DNA from: a virus
DNA length: 27,541 bases
Reading direction: 5' to 3' (one strand)
IMG/VR virus record: IMGVR_UViG_3300003877_000017
Span: 1-27,541 of that record
The position numbers and the translations under genes were made by a program. The notes under the pieces were generated by a model. It saw only the letters and a list, made by a program, of their open reading frames with translations, was not told the origin of the DNA and made no database searches. Below, in pieces: positions 1-6,454 of the stretch (position 1 is its first letter; each line of letters begins with the position of its first letter).

Positions 1-851
1 GCATGGCGGAGCAAGTGAGGGTATATAGGTCTTATCCCTGCACGCTTTGAGGCATTTTTGAAAAGGGTCTTTAGTGTCGTATATGGTTTTTCGGTTTTTG
101 GATTCATAAAAACCCATCCGGATGCTTTCTTTATGGGATTTAGCAGCTCGGATATGTTAGGAGTTATAAAAGCTGTTCTCTGTCTCCCTCCTTTTGTAAT
201 AGTAAGGTGCACTGTGCCTGACAGCCAATCTATATTTTCCCACGTTAAATGTGATGCCTCTTTCCAGCGTAGGCCGCATTCCCACATAAACAAAATGAGA
301 GCTTTTTTCTCTGGTGATTTTATTTCTTTGAGAAAGTTTATTATATCTTGAGGATGTGGTATTTGCGGTATAGGCCGTTTATGCGGCATCTTTTCAATTT
401 TGAAGGGTAACGGGTGGGCATGTCCGTTTTTTACCGCATATTTGGCTATCGATTGGAAGTAAGCCAGTTCTTTGTTAATAGTGCGTCCTGAAAGCTTTGG
501 GTTTTGTTCTCTACGTAATTCTTTGTATTTTTCTATTACCGATGGGGTTATACGAGAGAACTGTAGCTTTCCAAAGTGTGGCAATAGTCTTTTTAGAGTG
601 TTTTTAACGTCGTTGTACGTTGCATCCGTTCGGTGGAGCTTTAGCCAGCGGAGGTATTCGGGGATAATATCGTTTATTTTGGGGTTTATAATTCTGCTTG
701 ACGGTGAAGTGTTCTGGCGGCGTAGTTCAAGCTCGTATTGTCGTGCATCGGCTTCGGAGCCAACAAACGTTGTTCGGCAGCGTTTGCCTTTTCTGCCCTG
801 TGGGTAGTAGTCTATTTGCCACTTGCCGTCTGACTTTTTACGTATTGACAT
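1..851 (-). CDS. int: Tyrosine recombinase / phage integrase, C-terminus cut by window edge
   Basis: My own translation of the minus strand gives an open frame of about 283 residues from ATG at 849-851 to the window edge. It begins MSIRKKSDGKWQIDYYPQGR, a typical phage integrase arm-binding N-terminus. A SAM-like core-binding domain follows at roughly residues 60-150. The catalytic domain shows the first Arg in CGLRWKE, the beta-hairpin Lys region TKGGRQR, and HLLRH just before the edge; the final His/Trp and the Tyr lie outside the window. It catalyses site-specific integration and excision of the element. The start codon overlaps the stop of the upstream gene by one base (TAATG at 849-853), which suggests coupled translation. 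The position implies that the attachment site and chromosome junction lie just left of the window. Confidence 0.93.
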   Translation of the reverse strand, partial: MSIRKKSDGKWQIDYYPQGRKGKRCRTTFVGSEADARQYELELRRQNTSPSSRIINPKINDIIPEYLRWLKLHRTDATYNDVKNTLKRLLPHFGKLQFSRITPSVIEKYKELRREQNPKLSGRTINKELAYFQSIAKYAVKNGHAHPLPFKIEKMPHKRPIPQIPHPQDIINFLKEIKSPEKKALILFMWECGLRWKEASHLTWENIDWLSGTVHLTITKGGRQRTAFITPNISELLNPIKKASGWVFMNPKTEKPYTTLKTLFKNASKRAGIRPIYPHLLRH

Positions 852-1147
852 TACACAAAGAATGCTTTTAGGACTAGAGAGAACACACCAGCAAACATAA
901 CCCCTATCATCCATTTAAGTAAGCGAAGTTCTCCCTTAACTTCAGCAATATCTAACTTCGTTTCAAGTTTTAGTTCTTTTATCCCTTGCTTAACTTCGAT
1001 AATATCGCTCTTGGTGGCTAGTTCTTCCAGGTGTGTTGCATTGACTTCTTTTATGACAGTCGAAAGAGCTTCGGCCTGTTCTTCTTTGAAGCCTGACTTT
1101 TCCAATGTTTTTATAAATTTATGTGTGTCAAAGGCTATTGCGCCCAT
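851..1147 (-). CDS. DUF1640-like coiled-coil protein with C-terminal membrane anchor
   Basis: The 98-residue product has a soluble N-terminus (MGAIAFDTHKFIKTLEKSGF), a charged heptad-rich coiled coil (about residues 35-75, with repeats such as KSDIIEVKQGIKELKLETKLD) and a hydrophobic C-terminal segment (about 78-98) that should anchor it in the membrane. This architecture is characteristic of the DUF1640/CCDC90-like family, whose bacterial members have no established function. A good AGGAG ribosome site lies 8 bases before the ATG. It sits 11 bases after the upstream 62-aa gene and overlaps the integrase start by one base, so it should be co-transcribed with the integrase. The family assignment rests on architecture and the EEQAEAL/LATKSDI pattern. 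Confidence 0.75.
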   Translation of the reverse strand: MGAIAFDTHKFIKTLEKSGFKEEQAEALSTVIKEVNATHLEELATKSDIIEVKQGIKELKLETKLDIAEVKGELRLLKWMIGVMFAGVFSLVLKAFFV

Positions 1148-1158
1148 GTATACTTCTC

Positions 1159-1347
1159 CTACAGGTTGTCAATAGAAACACTATTGCCTTTGTGATGCTC
1201 TTTCCAAACTTCATCTTTCATTTTTTTTAGGGCGTTAGCATAGTCCTTATTAATGGCGAAAAACAGTTGTTCTTGTTGCTCATCACTTAGTTTTCGTACT
1301 GTATCTACAATTTTATCAAACGGTAGGTTAATGGTAATTTGGGTCAT
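1159..1347 (-). CDS. Small conserved-looking protein, antitoxin-like N-terminus
   Basis: The product has 62 residues. An N-terminal beta strand (MTQITINLPFDKI) is followed by two predicted helices with LSDEQQEQLFFAINKDYANALKKM and a charged tail. Small proteins of this kind are often found alone or as antitoxin-type partners, but no toxin-like gene is adjacent and I cannot assign a family. A strong AGGAGAGG ribosome site precedes the ATG, so it is probably translated well. It lies between the putative protease gene (34-base gap) and the DUF1640-like gene (11-base gap) and probably belongs to the same leftward transcript as the integrase. Confidence 0.6.
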   Translation of the reverse strand: MTQITINLPFDKIVDTVRKLSDEQQEQLFFAINKDYANALKKMKDEVWKEHHKGNSVSIDNL

Positions 1348-1381
1348 AAGTACCTCTCCTTTTATGTCTCATCCTACTTAA

Positions 1382-2971
1382 TCATGGTATAAGCGGTTGT
1401 TTTTTAAACCACTCTATGATTTTAAAAGATGCTATTGTTTGTCTCAAGTCTGCTGGCCCTACCTCCTTAGTTATAAGATATTCCAGATTTTCTATATGAG
1501 ATACTTCCCTTAACATAAAAGAGACCATTTCATCATATTCAACAACATGAATAACAAACTCACCCTGTTCCAAGTCAGTTGCATCAAACAGTAAATCTAG
1601 CACAGCGTTATCTCCGCATATTGCTGTTGCACGCCAAATAAACCTAGGTAGCCCCTTAGTCAAAGCACTATTGCGGATAGTAGGGTTAATGTTGTTGGTT
1701 TTTAATATATCTGTCTTAAACTCATTACTAGTTGTAAGAAAAATATCCCACTCAATGGCTTCTTTTAATCCTAATTTCTTAAACAAGCCAAAACGTGTAA
1801 CAATCATGTTGAAGCCACATACAATATCGTAAATAGTTCTAAAAGGAATTCGTATTTTGTGATACAAAGGGATTAAAAGGGCAAAGGGAATAGCTCGGCA
1901 ATCTGGCCATGAAGAGATAGATATTGCTTTCTCCTCTTTTGAATGTTCATTTTTAAAAACAATTTCTTTACCATCAACATCCATACGCGCAAACGGCCCC
2001 AATTGGTCATCATGCACATATATTTTGTCTATACGAGAAGCTTTTAAAGGTGTTTTGCTGTCCATATAATCTTTTATCTCTTTATGTCCAAGACTAAAAC
2101 CTGTAATTGTAACAGCATGGTAACCATTAAAAGATGAACATTTTGTATCAACAAGTCTTATTCCCATCAACACAGGAATTTTGTTACGTAAATAGGCATA
2201 TAATATACTTTTCATTACAAATTCGCTATGTGTGTTTACACAATGTGGTTCTAGGCCGACCTCTCGAATTGCTTGTGCCATTTGAAACAAATCCAAGCCT
2301 TTATTGGGCATGCTTCGTGTTTGGTTGGGAACATTTTTTGTTGCTGCTTTGGTAATTTCTACAGGTGAAGGGATGACGTGGTGAAATAGCATTCCGGTCC
2401 CGTGAAATGCTGACCATAGAGCACTTGTAGCACAAGCGGCCACTTCACTGTCTTGCTCTTGAAAAGCAAGAGACTCCACCTCTAATTTCAAACCAAAAAG
2501 GTTAATATTGTAATTTCTAGTGGCTGAATAATATCTTCTATTGTTATCAGAAGAGTATGTTTTAAGGCAAGTACGGCCTATAATTGTTCTTGGAAGTGGT
2601 TTTACAACCATAAAACCAAGGTAGTTTTCTTTATTTAGTTTTCGGGCTAAGGTTTTGTTCTTGCCATTTAGGAGGTAAGTAAAACTCCGTTGAGTAAATG
2701 AATTCTTAAAGAAGTGAAATCGTAGGCATTTACGTGAATAATCCGTAAAGCAACGAGCATAATACCCTACAAAGTCATCTAAATAATCACGGTCTATGTA
2801 GTTATACTCGACAAGTACGGTTTTAACATCTAGGGCTGTTAAATATTTATTTAAGTAAGAAATATGGTTTTTCTTATCACTTATCGTTTTTTCACTTGCC
2901 TTGCTGTTCTCAGTGAAAAGTTCTTTTAGAGTTTCGGCTTTATATTCATGAACTTCAAATGCTTTAGTCAA
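1382..2971 (-). CDS. Putative papain/C39-fold cysteine protease-like protein
   Basis: The product has 529 residues and starts at TTG (2969-2971), 12 bases after the upstream 66-aa gene, with AGGA about 11 bases before it. No ATG is available nearby. About 165 N-terminal residues form a mixed, aromatic-rich domain. The centre has a Cys-protease-like layout: FQEQDSEVAACATSALWSAF with candidate nucleophile Cys180 and Gln171/Gln173 as possible oxyanion residues, NGYHAVTITGF with His285, and IYVHDDQLGPFARM with Asp321/322. The order Cys-His-Asp with strands around the His matches papain-like and C39-like folds. The roughly 190-residue C-terminal part is unassigned. No signal peptide or membrane segment is seen, so it should be cytoplasmic. 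The target is unknown; its place among prophage accessory genes makes a defence, toxin or processing role possible, but that is inference. Confidence 0.7.
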   Translation of the reverse strand: MTKAFEVHEYKAETLKELFTENSKASEKTISDKKNHISYLNKYLTALDVKTVLVEYNYIDRDYLDDFVGYYARCFTDYSRKCLRFHFFKNSFTQRSFTYLLNGKNKTLARKLNKENYLGFMVVKPLPRTIIGRTCLKTYSSDNNRRYYSATRNYNINLFGLKLEVESLAFQEQDSEVAACATSALWSAFHGTGMLFHHVIPSPVEITKAATKNVPNQTRSMPNKGLDLFQMAQAIREVGLEPHCVNTHSEFVMKSILYAYLRNKIPVLMGIRLVDTKCSSFNGYHAVTITGFSLGHKEIKDYMDSKTPLKASRIDKIYVHDDQLGPFARMDVDGKEIVFKNEHSKEEKAISISSWPDCRAIPFALLIPLYHKIRIPFRTIYDIVCGFNMIVTRFGLFKKLGLKEAIEWDIFLTTSNEFKTDILKTNNINPTIRNSALTKGLPRFIWRATAICGDNAVLDLLFDATDLEQGEFVIHVVEYDEMVSFMLREVSHIENLEYLITKEVGPADLRQTIASFKIIEWFKKQPLIP

Positions 2972-2983
2972 ATTTAAAAAGTC

Positions 2984-3184
2984 CTATATAGTCATTGGCC
3001 TATAAAAACTCTCAATATCTGTACGAGTTTCATCTTCGAACTCTTTTTTTGCTTTAACAGTGTCTTCTATAGCCATTCTAATAGCTTTTTCTCCTTTGGC
3101 AGAGTGTACAAATTCTGTTAGCTCTTTTCTAAGAGTTTCAATATCTCTTTTTGTCATGTTTTCTGGACTTTTCATATTTGCCAT
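2984..3184 (-). CDS. Small charged helical protein, partner gene of the putative protease
   Basis: The product has 66 residues, almost entirely helical and charged (MTKRDIETLRKELTEFVHSA, then TVKAKKEFEDETRTDIESFY), with no cysteine and no membrane segment. A GGGAG ribosome site precedes the ATG, and a TATACT box with an upstream TG lies at 3237-3242 on the minus strand. The gene ends 12 bases before the TTG start of the 529-aa putative protease, so the two are very likely translated as a pair. It could be an inhibitor, antitoxin, adaptor or substrate of that protein. I do not recognise its family. Confidence 0.65.
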   Translation of the reverse strand: MANMKSPENMTKRDIETLRKELTEFVHSAKGEKAIRMAIEDTVKAKKEFEDETRTDIESFYRPMTI

Positions 3185-3236
3185 TGAAACTTATGCTCCC
3201 TAACCTTTGATTAACGTTTTTTGTTAATTTTTTTTT

Positions 3237-3242
3237 AGTATA
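3237..3242 (-). promoter_or_regulatory. Probable extended -10 promoter of the 66-aa / protease operon
   Basis: Read on the minus strand, TATACT is preceded by TGT, giving an extended -10 element about 55 bases before the start of the 66-aa gene. No good -35 is seen at the usual spacing, as is common for extended -10 promoters. Confidence 0.4.
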
Positions 3243-3494
3243 ACAATCTTTTCAAGGCTCTGTTTTCTTGTGCTTCAGCATTACTATGTTCCTTAAGCCT
3301 TACAACATAAGTACTACTACATATTTATTGGATTAACAATTGAGTTAATTCTTAACATTTGCTTAGAATATATTATTCCCCTATTTTTTGTTGGGTCAAC
3401 AAAAACTTGTCAAATTAGTCAAAAGTAAACAGTATTATATTAAAAGTTGATGAGTTCATCAACAGTTATTGTATTTAAATATGAGAGTCTCAAG

Positions 3495-3536
3495 TTACAA
3501 CAAATCAGCAGTAGAAAAGCTAAAGTTTATTTCTCC
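3495..3536 (-). pseudogene. Decayed RadC-like C-terminal tail, copy 1
   Basis: On the minus strand this reads EINFSFSTADLL followed by TAA, preceded by an in-frame stop. It matches the second copy (4275-4346) codon for codon over FSFSTADLL, with differences only at third codon positions (TCT/TCC, ACT/ACC) and in the stop codon. The pattern FSF....LL-stop, preceded in copy 2 by LLDHIIIA, is how RadC/DUF2466-family JAB-domain proteins end. It lies just 3' of the membrane-protein gene. Confidence 0.5.
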
Positions 3537-4306
3537 TTATCTCTCATAGTTTTATCATTAATGATGACGTTTCTCAAACAAACCTGGTCTTCTTATCTCA
3601 CAATGTTTACTTTCAAAACAATACTTATAGTCCTCTAAGAGTTCGAGAATTTGAGGAGTAGAGCAATTAAGGTTTTTTATGATTTCTTGTATGTCTTCTA
3701 GTTTTTTGGGGTCTTTTACCTTTCCCCGTAAGAGTTTGATATCATCGGGTTTGTTAATCGCTAAAGTATTGGGAATAGCCTCAATTATCATTCCTCTGTA
3801 ATCAAATAGTACATAAAGTTTATATATAGACAAGGCCTCTTCAAATTGATTGTCTAATAAATCCATTTTATCTAATTTTTTAATAAGGTCTTTTTGCAAG
3901 ATTTCACCAATAGGGCCAAGTCCACCCCATCTTCCAGCACCTATAGTTAATCCTAGAACGGGTTTAGCAAAAGTGACAGCAAGTTTTTTAACATGTTCTA
4001 ATTCATCTTTTACCTTTCTCATTTCAGCTCGTATGGGGCCTATTCTAAAATTTGCGAACTGTTCTAAAGAAGTAAATATAAGCCCTAAAGCACCCACAGA
4101 AAGCCAAGCCCATAAAGTGGATTTAGAGTTAATATAATCGTGAATAAAGGGTGTTAACAAAACGAAAAGCAGGAAAACAAAAAAAAGAAATCTATTTGTT
4201 TTATCGAACATAATAAAAGTAGATACTCCTGTTTCTACGGTAAAAAGAGCTAGTATTTTTTACTGTACTTAAACTCACAACAAATCAGCGGTGGAAAAGC
4301 TGAAGT
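3497..4306. repeat. Imperfect 30-bp direct repeat flanking the 217-aa gene (3497-3526 and 4277-4306)
   Basis: The two copies share 27 of 30 bases and are exactly 780 bp apart, one on each side of the membrane-protein gene. Both are also the end of a RadC-like reading frame. This layout fits insertion of a cargo gene at the 3' end of a RadC-like gene with duplication of that end. Confidence 0.65.
3558..4211 (-). CDS. Two-pass membrane protein of unknown function
   Basis: The product has 217 residues. Two N-terminal hydrophobic segments (about residues 8-25 and 33-52) form a membrane hairpin. A basic, partly coiled cytoplasmic stretch (RIGPIRAEMRKVKDELEHVK, about 56-76) follows, then a glycine-rich strip (about 88-106, LTIGAGRWGGLGPIGEI) and a helical domain with cysteines near the end (C182, C199, C205). 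I do not recognise a family. It is a solitary leftward gene flanked by two copies of the same decayed RadC-like tail, suggesting it arrived as a cargo cassette. Accessory membrane proteins next to phage repressors often act in superinfection exclusion or host modification; that is inference from position only. Confidence 0.7.
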   Translation of the reverse strand: MFDKTNRFLFFVFLLFVLLTPFIHDYINSKSTLWAWLSVGALGLIFTSLEQFANFRIGPIRAEMRKVKDELEHVKKLAVTFAKPVLGLTIGAGRWGGLGPIGEILQKDLIKKLDKMDLLDNQFEEALSIYKLYVLFDYRGMIIEAIPNTLAINKPDDIKLLRGKVKDPKKLEDIQEIIKNLNCSTPQILELLEDYKYCFESKHCEIRRPGLFEKRHH

Positions 4307-4346
4307 GTTTGTTATTGGCTATGATTATATGGTCGAGCAGTTCTAC
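4275..4346 (-). pseudogene. Decayed RadC-like C-terminal tail, copy 2
   Basis: On the minus strand, codons from 4346 read VELLDHIIIANNKH then FSFSTADLL and TGA at 4275-4277. This closely resembles the C-terminal end of RadC-family proteins, in which (L)LDHIII is the conserved metal-binding-domain end and FSF...LL the terminus. Upstream the frame is closed by TAG at 4347-4349, and a shifted frame carries a possible continuation, so only a remnant survives. The 30-bp core (4277-4306) is 27/30 identical to 3497-3526. Confidence 0.55.
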
Positions 4347-4415
4347 CTATAAGTCTTGGCAGAAGTAGAAACAAGATTCTTTTGAAGATTTTTTCCAATA
4401 TATATACCATCGTTT

Positions 4416-5036
4416 TTACTCACACCACACATCACAGACATTTTTGTTTCTAAGATTTAAAAGTTCAGCGGAGGCACAAGCACCTAAAGGGCTACCTTCA
4501 AGAAAAATCACCTCGTCGCCCTCTTCAAAATCACTGCAATAACTTTGTGCTTTATACTTTTCGTCATTTATAATAAAAAACTCATCATTATAGGACACCT
4601 CAATCTCATAGCTCTCATAGCTCCTTGAAGAATAACTAGTTTTTTTTAGTTTCTTAAGATTATTATATTCAGCCAAATATTCTTTGAAACGTTGTAAAGT
4701 TTCTTTGTATGGCTGTTTTTTAGACTCCTCCGGTTCAGCATTTTTTCTAACTGGTTCTTTTGTTGGCCACTTTTGCAATCTTTCCAGCATTTGTTTTTGC
4801 ATTTCATAAAGCAATTGCCTTTGCATTTCTTCTAAGCTGAGATTGCTATACGATTCTTTGTTGGTACCAGCTGTAATAGTCTTATGTATGGGGTTGCTAG
4901 TAGGTTTATCAAGAGCATTTGTTTTAGCCTTGCCTTTGCTTGCTCCCAATACCACCTGGGTATTAAAGAAAAACTCAGCCGTAAAGCCAGATATAACCAC
5001 CAATATTACCAGTAAGAAATATTCTTTTTTATTCAC
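4416..5036 (-). CDS. Exported or membrane-anchored protein with four-cysteine C-terminal domain
   Basis: The product has 206 residues. The N-terminus (KK followed by hydrophobic residues 6-23) is a signal peptide or signal anchor. A low-complexity, Lys/Glu/Gln-rich linker (about 35-130) follows, with EEMQRQLLYEMQKQMLERLQ as a likely amphipathic helix. A compact C-terminal domain (about 140-206) has Cys167, Cys187, Cys201 and Cys205, an even number that could form two disulfides outside the cytoplasm. GGAAGGAAC before the ATG is a good ribosome site. The gene starts 16 bases after the repressor's stop on the same strand, so it is probably expressed in the lysogen as a conversion gene. Molecular function is unknown. 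Confidence 0.72.
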   Translation of the reverse strand: MNKKEYFLLVILVVISGFTAEFFFNTQVVLGASKGKAKTNALDKPTSNPIHKTITAGTNKESYSNLSLEEMQRQLLYEMQKQMLERLQKWPTKEPVRKNAEPEESKKQPYKETLQRFKEYLAEYNNLKKLKKTSYSSRSYESYEIEVSYNDEFFIINDEKYKAQSYCSDFEEGDEVIFLEGSPLGACASAELLNLRNKNVCDVWCE

Positions 5037-5052
5037 TGAATTGTTCCTTCCC

Positions 5053-5433
5053 CTATCCCGCTTTTTTCTTCAAGAATTCTTCTTTAAGTTCTTTGAGAAG
5101 TTTTTTGTCTTCAACGTTGCGCAAAACTTCGCGTCTCTCTTCTTCTGTCATGCCTTCCAGCATTATTAGAATCTTTTGCGAAACATTATCAAGGTTTTCT
5201 TTGTCTATTATATCCTTTATATCTTTTTTCTTAAACATTTCTCCTTCGCCAGTAAGGAGCCAGTCAATACTAACTTTGTAACATTTCTTTAATCGAATCA
5301 TCAGATTGCGTGATGGCTCGTTTTTGCCAGTTTCTATCTCAGCAATAACGCTTTGAGCAATCCCTAGCTCTTGCGCGAAAGCCTTTTGTGAAAGCTTAGT
5401 TGTTTCTCTCACTTGTTTAAGTCTTTTATTCAT
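5053..5433 (-). CDS. CI-like phage repressor, XRE-family HTH
   Basis: The product has 126 residues starting at the ATG at 5431-5433. The open frame extends further upstream but crosses the divergent promoter and loses protein-like composition, so the internal Met is chosen. Residues 1-65 form an XRE helix-turn-helix domain (LSQKAFAQELGIAQSVIAEIETGKNEPS) with the typical IDWLLTGEG ending. The rest is a charged helical tail (about 70-126, LEGMTEEERREVL) that probably mediates oligomerisation. There is no S24/LexA-type self-cleavage domain, so induction would need an antirepressor or another route. It is divergent from the early operon and shares a transcript with the exported-protein gene. Confidence 0.88.
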   Translation of the reverse strand: MNKRLKQVRETTKLSQKAFAQELGIAQSVIAEIETGKNEPSRNLMIRLKKCYKVSIDWLLTGEGEMFKKKDIKDIIDKENLDNVSQKILIMLEGMTEEERREVLRNVEDKKLLKELKEEFLKKKAG

Positions 5434-5460
5434 AACGCTCGGTAAATTCGATTCTTTTTG

Positions 5461-5489
5461 TTGACTTAATCGTAATATCAGATTATTAT
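5461..5489 (+). promoter_or_regulatory. Early rightward promoter
   Basis: TTGACT (5461-5466) is followed after 17 bases by TATTAT (5484-5489), close to the sigma-70 consensus with ideal spacing, and lies 60 bases before the first rightward gene. A weaker leftward candidate for the repressor (minus-strand TTGTTT at 5504-5509, TAATCT at 5480-5485) overlaps it, as expected for a lysis-lysogeny switch. Confidence 0.65.
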
Positions 5490-5492
5490 TGT

Positions 5493-5511
5493 ATTTGTTT
5501 GGTAAACAAAT
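5493..5511. promoter_or_regulatory. Palindromic operator candidate
   Basis: ATTTGTTT-GGT-AAACAAAT is a perfect 8-bp inverted repeat with a 3-base centre. It starts four bases after the -10 box, over the expected start of transcription, an ideal place for the XRE repressor to block the early promoter. Confidence 0.55.
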
Positions 5512-5548
5512 CATGTAAAAAAAACAGCCTCTACAAAAGGAGAAGCTT

Positions 5549-5698
5549 ATGAAAATTACAAAAACTAAAGACGGGTGCCCGACCGTCTGGACAATTGAAG
5601 CTATTACAGCAAATGAAGTATCAAGTACCGAAGGAGCTGTAAACTTTCTTAGGCAAAAAATGCACAAGTCTTGTGTTGTTACACATCGTCCCTTTTAA
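5549..5698 (+). CDS. First early gene, 49-aa protein of unknown function
   Basis: The ATG at 5549 is preceded by AAAGGAG at a good distance. The frame encodes MKITKTKDGCPTVWTIEAIT and ends ...VVTHRPF at TAA 5696-5698. It is the first gene behind the early promoter, a position often held by Cro-type or antirepressor proteins, but no HTH is seen. I do not recognise a family. Confidence 0.55.
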   Translation: MKITKTKDGCPTVWTIEAITANEVSSTEGAVNFLRQKMHKSCVVTHRPF

Positions 5699-5729
5699 GT
5701 TGTATTTCTTTCCGTAAAAGGTTCAGAAA

Positions 5730-5922
5730 ATGACTCCAAATGAAATAAAAGCCTCTCTAAAAAAAGTCCAAGTCAGACAGCCCACTATTGCACAAAAGCT
5801 CAAAATAAACAGATGCACGATTAATCGGGTAATAACTCCGACAGTCAGAATCACTCCAAGTTAAGCAGGCCATAGCCAAGGCCATTGGACAACCGTATAA
5901 CATTGTATGGGGGAGCGAGTAG
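5730..5922 (+). pseudogene. Ner/Nlp-like HTH regulator with a +1 frameshift
   Basis: From ATG 5730, frame 1 reads MTPNEIKASLKKVQVRQPTI then AQKLKINRCTINRVITPT and stops at TAA 5862-5864. Shifting by one base at about 5841-5845 restores SESLQVKQAIAKAIGQPY then NIVWGSE and TAG at 5920-5922. The joined 63-residue product is a full-length Mu Ner/Nlp-type DNA-binding protein: helix-turn-helix, then a basic helix and the usual I-W ending. AAAGG precedes the start. It would act as the early regulator opposite the repressor. The break could be a real mutation, a sequencing error or, less likely, recoding; no classical slippery site is visible. Confidence 0.65.
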
Positions 5923-5932
5923 CCCCTTTTTT
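5909..5932 (+). terminator. Short intrinsic terminator candidate
   Basis: A G-run (5909-5913) can pair with CCCC (5923-5926), followed at once by six T's (5927-5932). It overlaps the end of the Ner-like gene and may limit readthrough into the next gene. The stem is short. Confidence 0.4.
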
Positions 5933-5993
5933 AAACGTGTAGTTTAGCATGTTTTCTTTACTTTTTGTTTGGTTATTGTGTGGAATTCTCTAA

Positions 5994-6278
5994 ATGGTCA
6001 AGACTCCCCTCTCCCATAAAAATAAAAAAAACGAATTAGACGCAATGACTGCCATGAAAATGCAAATGGACAATCTTAGTAATGCAGTGGCGGCGCTGGA
6101 AGAGTCTAACAGGGTTCTTGTTTGTCGAATTGAAGAGCTCAGCGGGGGAACGTCTGACAAAGAGCTATATTTTCGGCGATTGGCTGCCGGAGGGCCAGCG
6201 GCTTTAAAGGAACATAACAGGCGGCAAATGGAACTTATGGGGATAAAGGACAGTAGGAAGAAGAAAGGTAGTAAGTGA
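5994..6278 (+). CDS. Coiled-coil early protein of unknown function
   Basis: The product has 94 residues. A basic N-terminus is followed by a coiled coil (about residues 17-50, MKMQMDNLSNAVAALEESNR and on) and a basic tail with ELYFRRLAAGGPAALKEHNR. The start is uncertain: no strong ribosome site precedes 5994, and internal Met18 (6045) is an alternative. Its TGA stop overlaps the next ATG (TGATG at 6276-6280). No family is recognised. Confidence 0.6.
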   Translation: MVKTPLSHKNKKNELDAMTAMKMQMDNLSNAVAALEESNRVLVCRIEELSGGTSDKELYFRRLAAGGPAALKEHNRRQMELMGIKDSRKKKGSK

Positions 6279-6454
6279 TGAATATTAGCGAAGTTGGAAC
6301 ATTGATAGATGATTTAGCAGAAAAAGCCTTTACCGGTCAATTAGAGCTTAATTTTCATCGTGGGGCGGTAGGGAAGGCGTATACCAAATCAAAAATACCG
6401 CAGGAAGGGGAGCAGGATGCAAATATTAATACTCGGCAGCCACGGCGTAGGTAA
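6278..6454 (+). CDS. 58-aa DUF2292/YezD-like small protein
   Basis: The ATG (6278-6280) overlaps the upstream stop. The frame encodes MNISEVGTLIDDLAEKAFTG, then QLELNFHRGAVGKAYTKSKI and a basic end, stopping at 6452-6454. The pattern 'short helix, F-G-x-L-x-L-x-FHxG-x-V-x-K' resembles DUF2292 (YezD-type) proteins, common in phages and of unknown role. It overlaps the following ATPase gene by 38 bases in another frame; the overlapped tail (QDANINTRQPRRR) is probably of little importance. Confidence 0.55.
   Translation: MNISEVGTLIDDLAEKAFTGQLELNFHRGAVGKAYTKSKIPQEGEQDANINTRQPRRR

Larger units (their letters stand above)
3185..3557. other. AT-rich intergenic region with leftward promoter and an 18-bp palindrome
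   Basis: No convincing gene lies here. It holds a probable extended -10 element for the 66-aa/protease pair (minus-strand TATACT at 3237-3242), a perfect palindrome GTTGATGA-GT-TCATCAAC at 3446-3463 that looks like a regulator site, and the first decayed RadC-like tail (3495-3536). A 63-codon rightward frame from 3447 overlaps the end of the membrane-protein gene and shows no coding character. Confidence 0.55.

Noticed and set aside
472-807. Rightward open frames at 58-351 and 472-807
   Set aside because: They lie antisense to the integrase, whose protein carries clear catalytic motifs; the rightward products have no domain character.
3447-3638. Rightward 63-codon frame
   Set aside because: It overlaps the end of the membrane-protein gene and the RadC-like tail and has no ribosome site of note.
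5434-5667. Longer N-terminus for the repressor
   Set aside because: The extension crosses the divergent promoter, operator and first early gene and is unlike any XRE protein; the internal ATG at 5433 starts the HTH domain.
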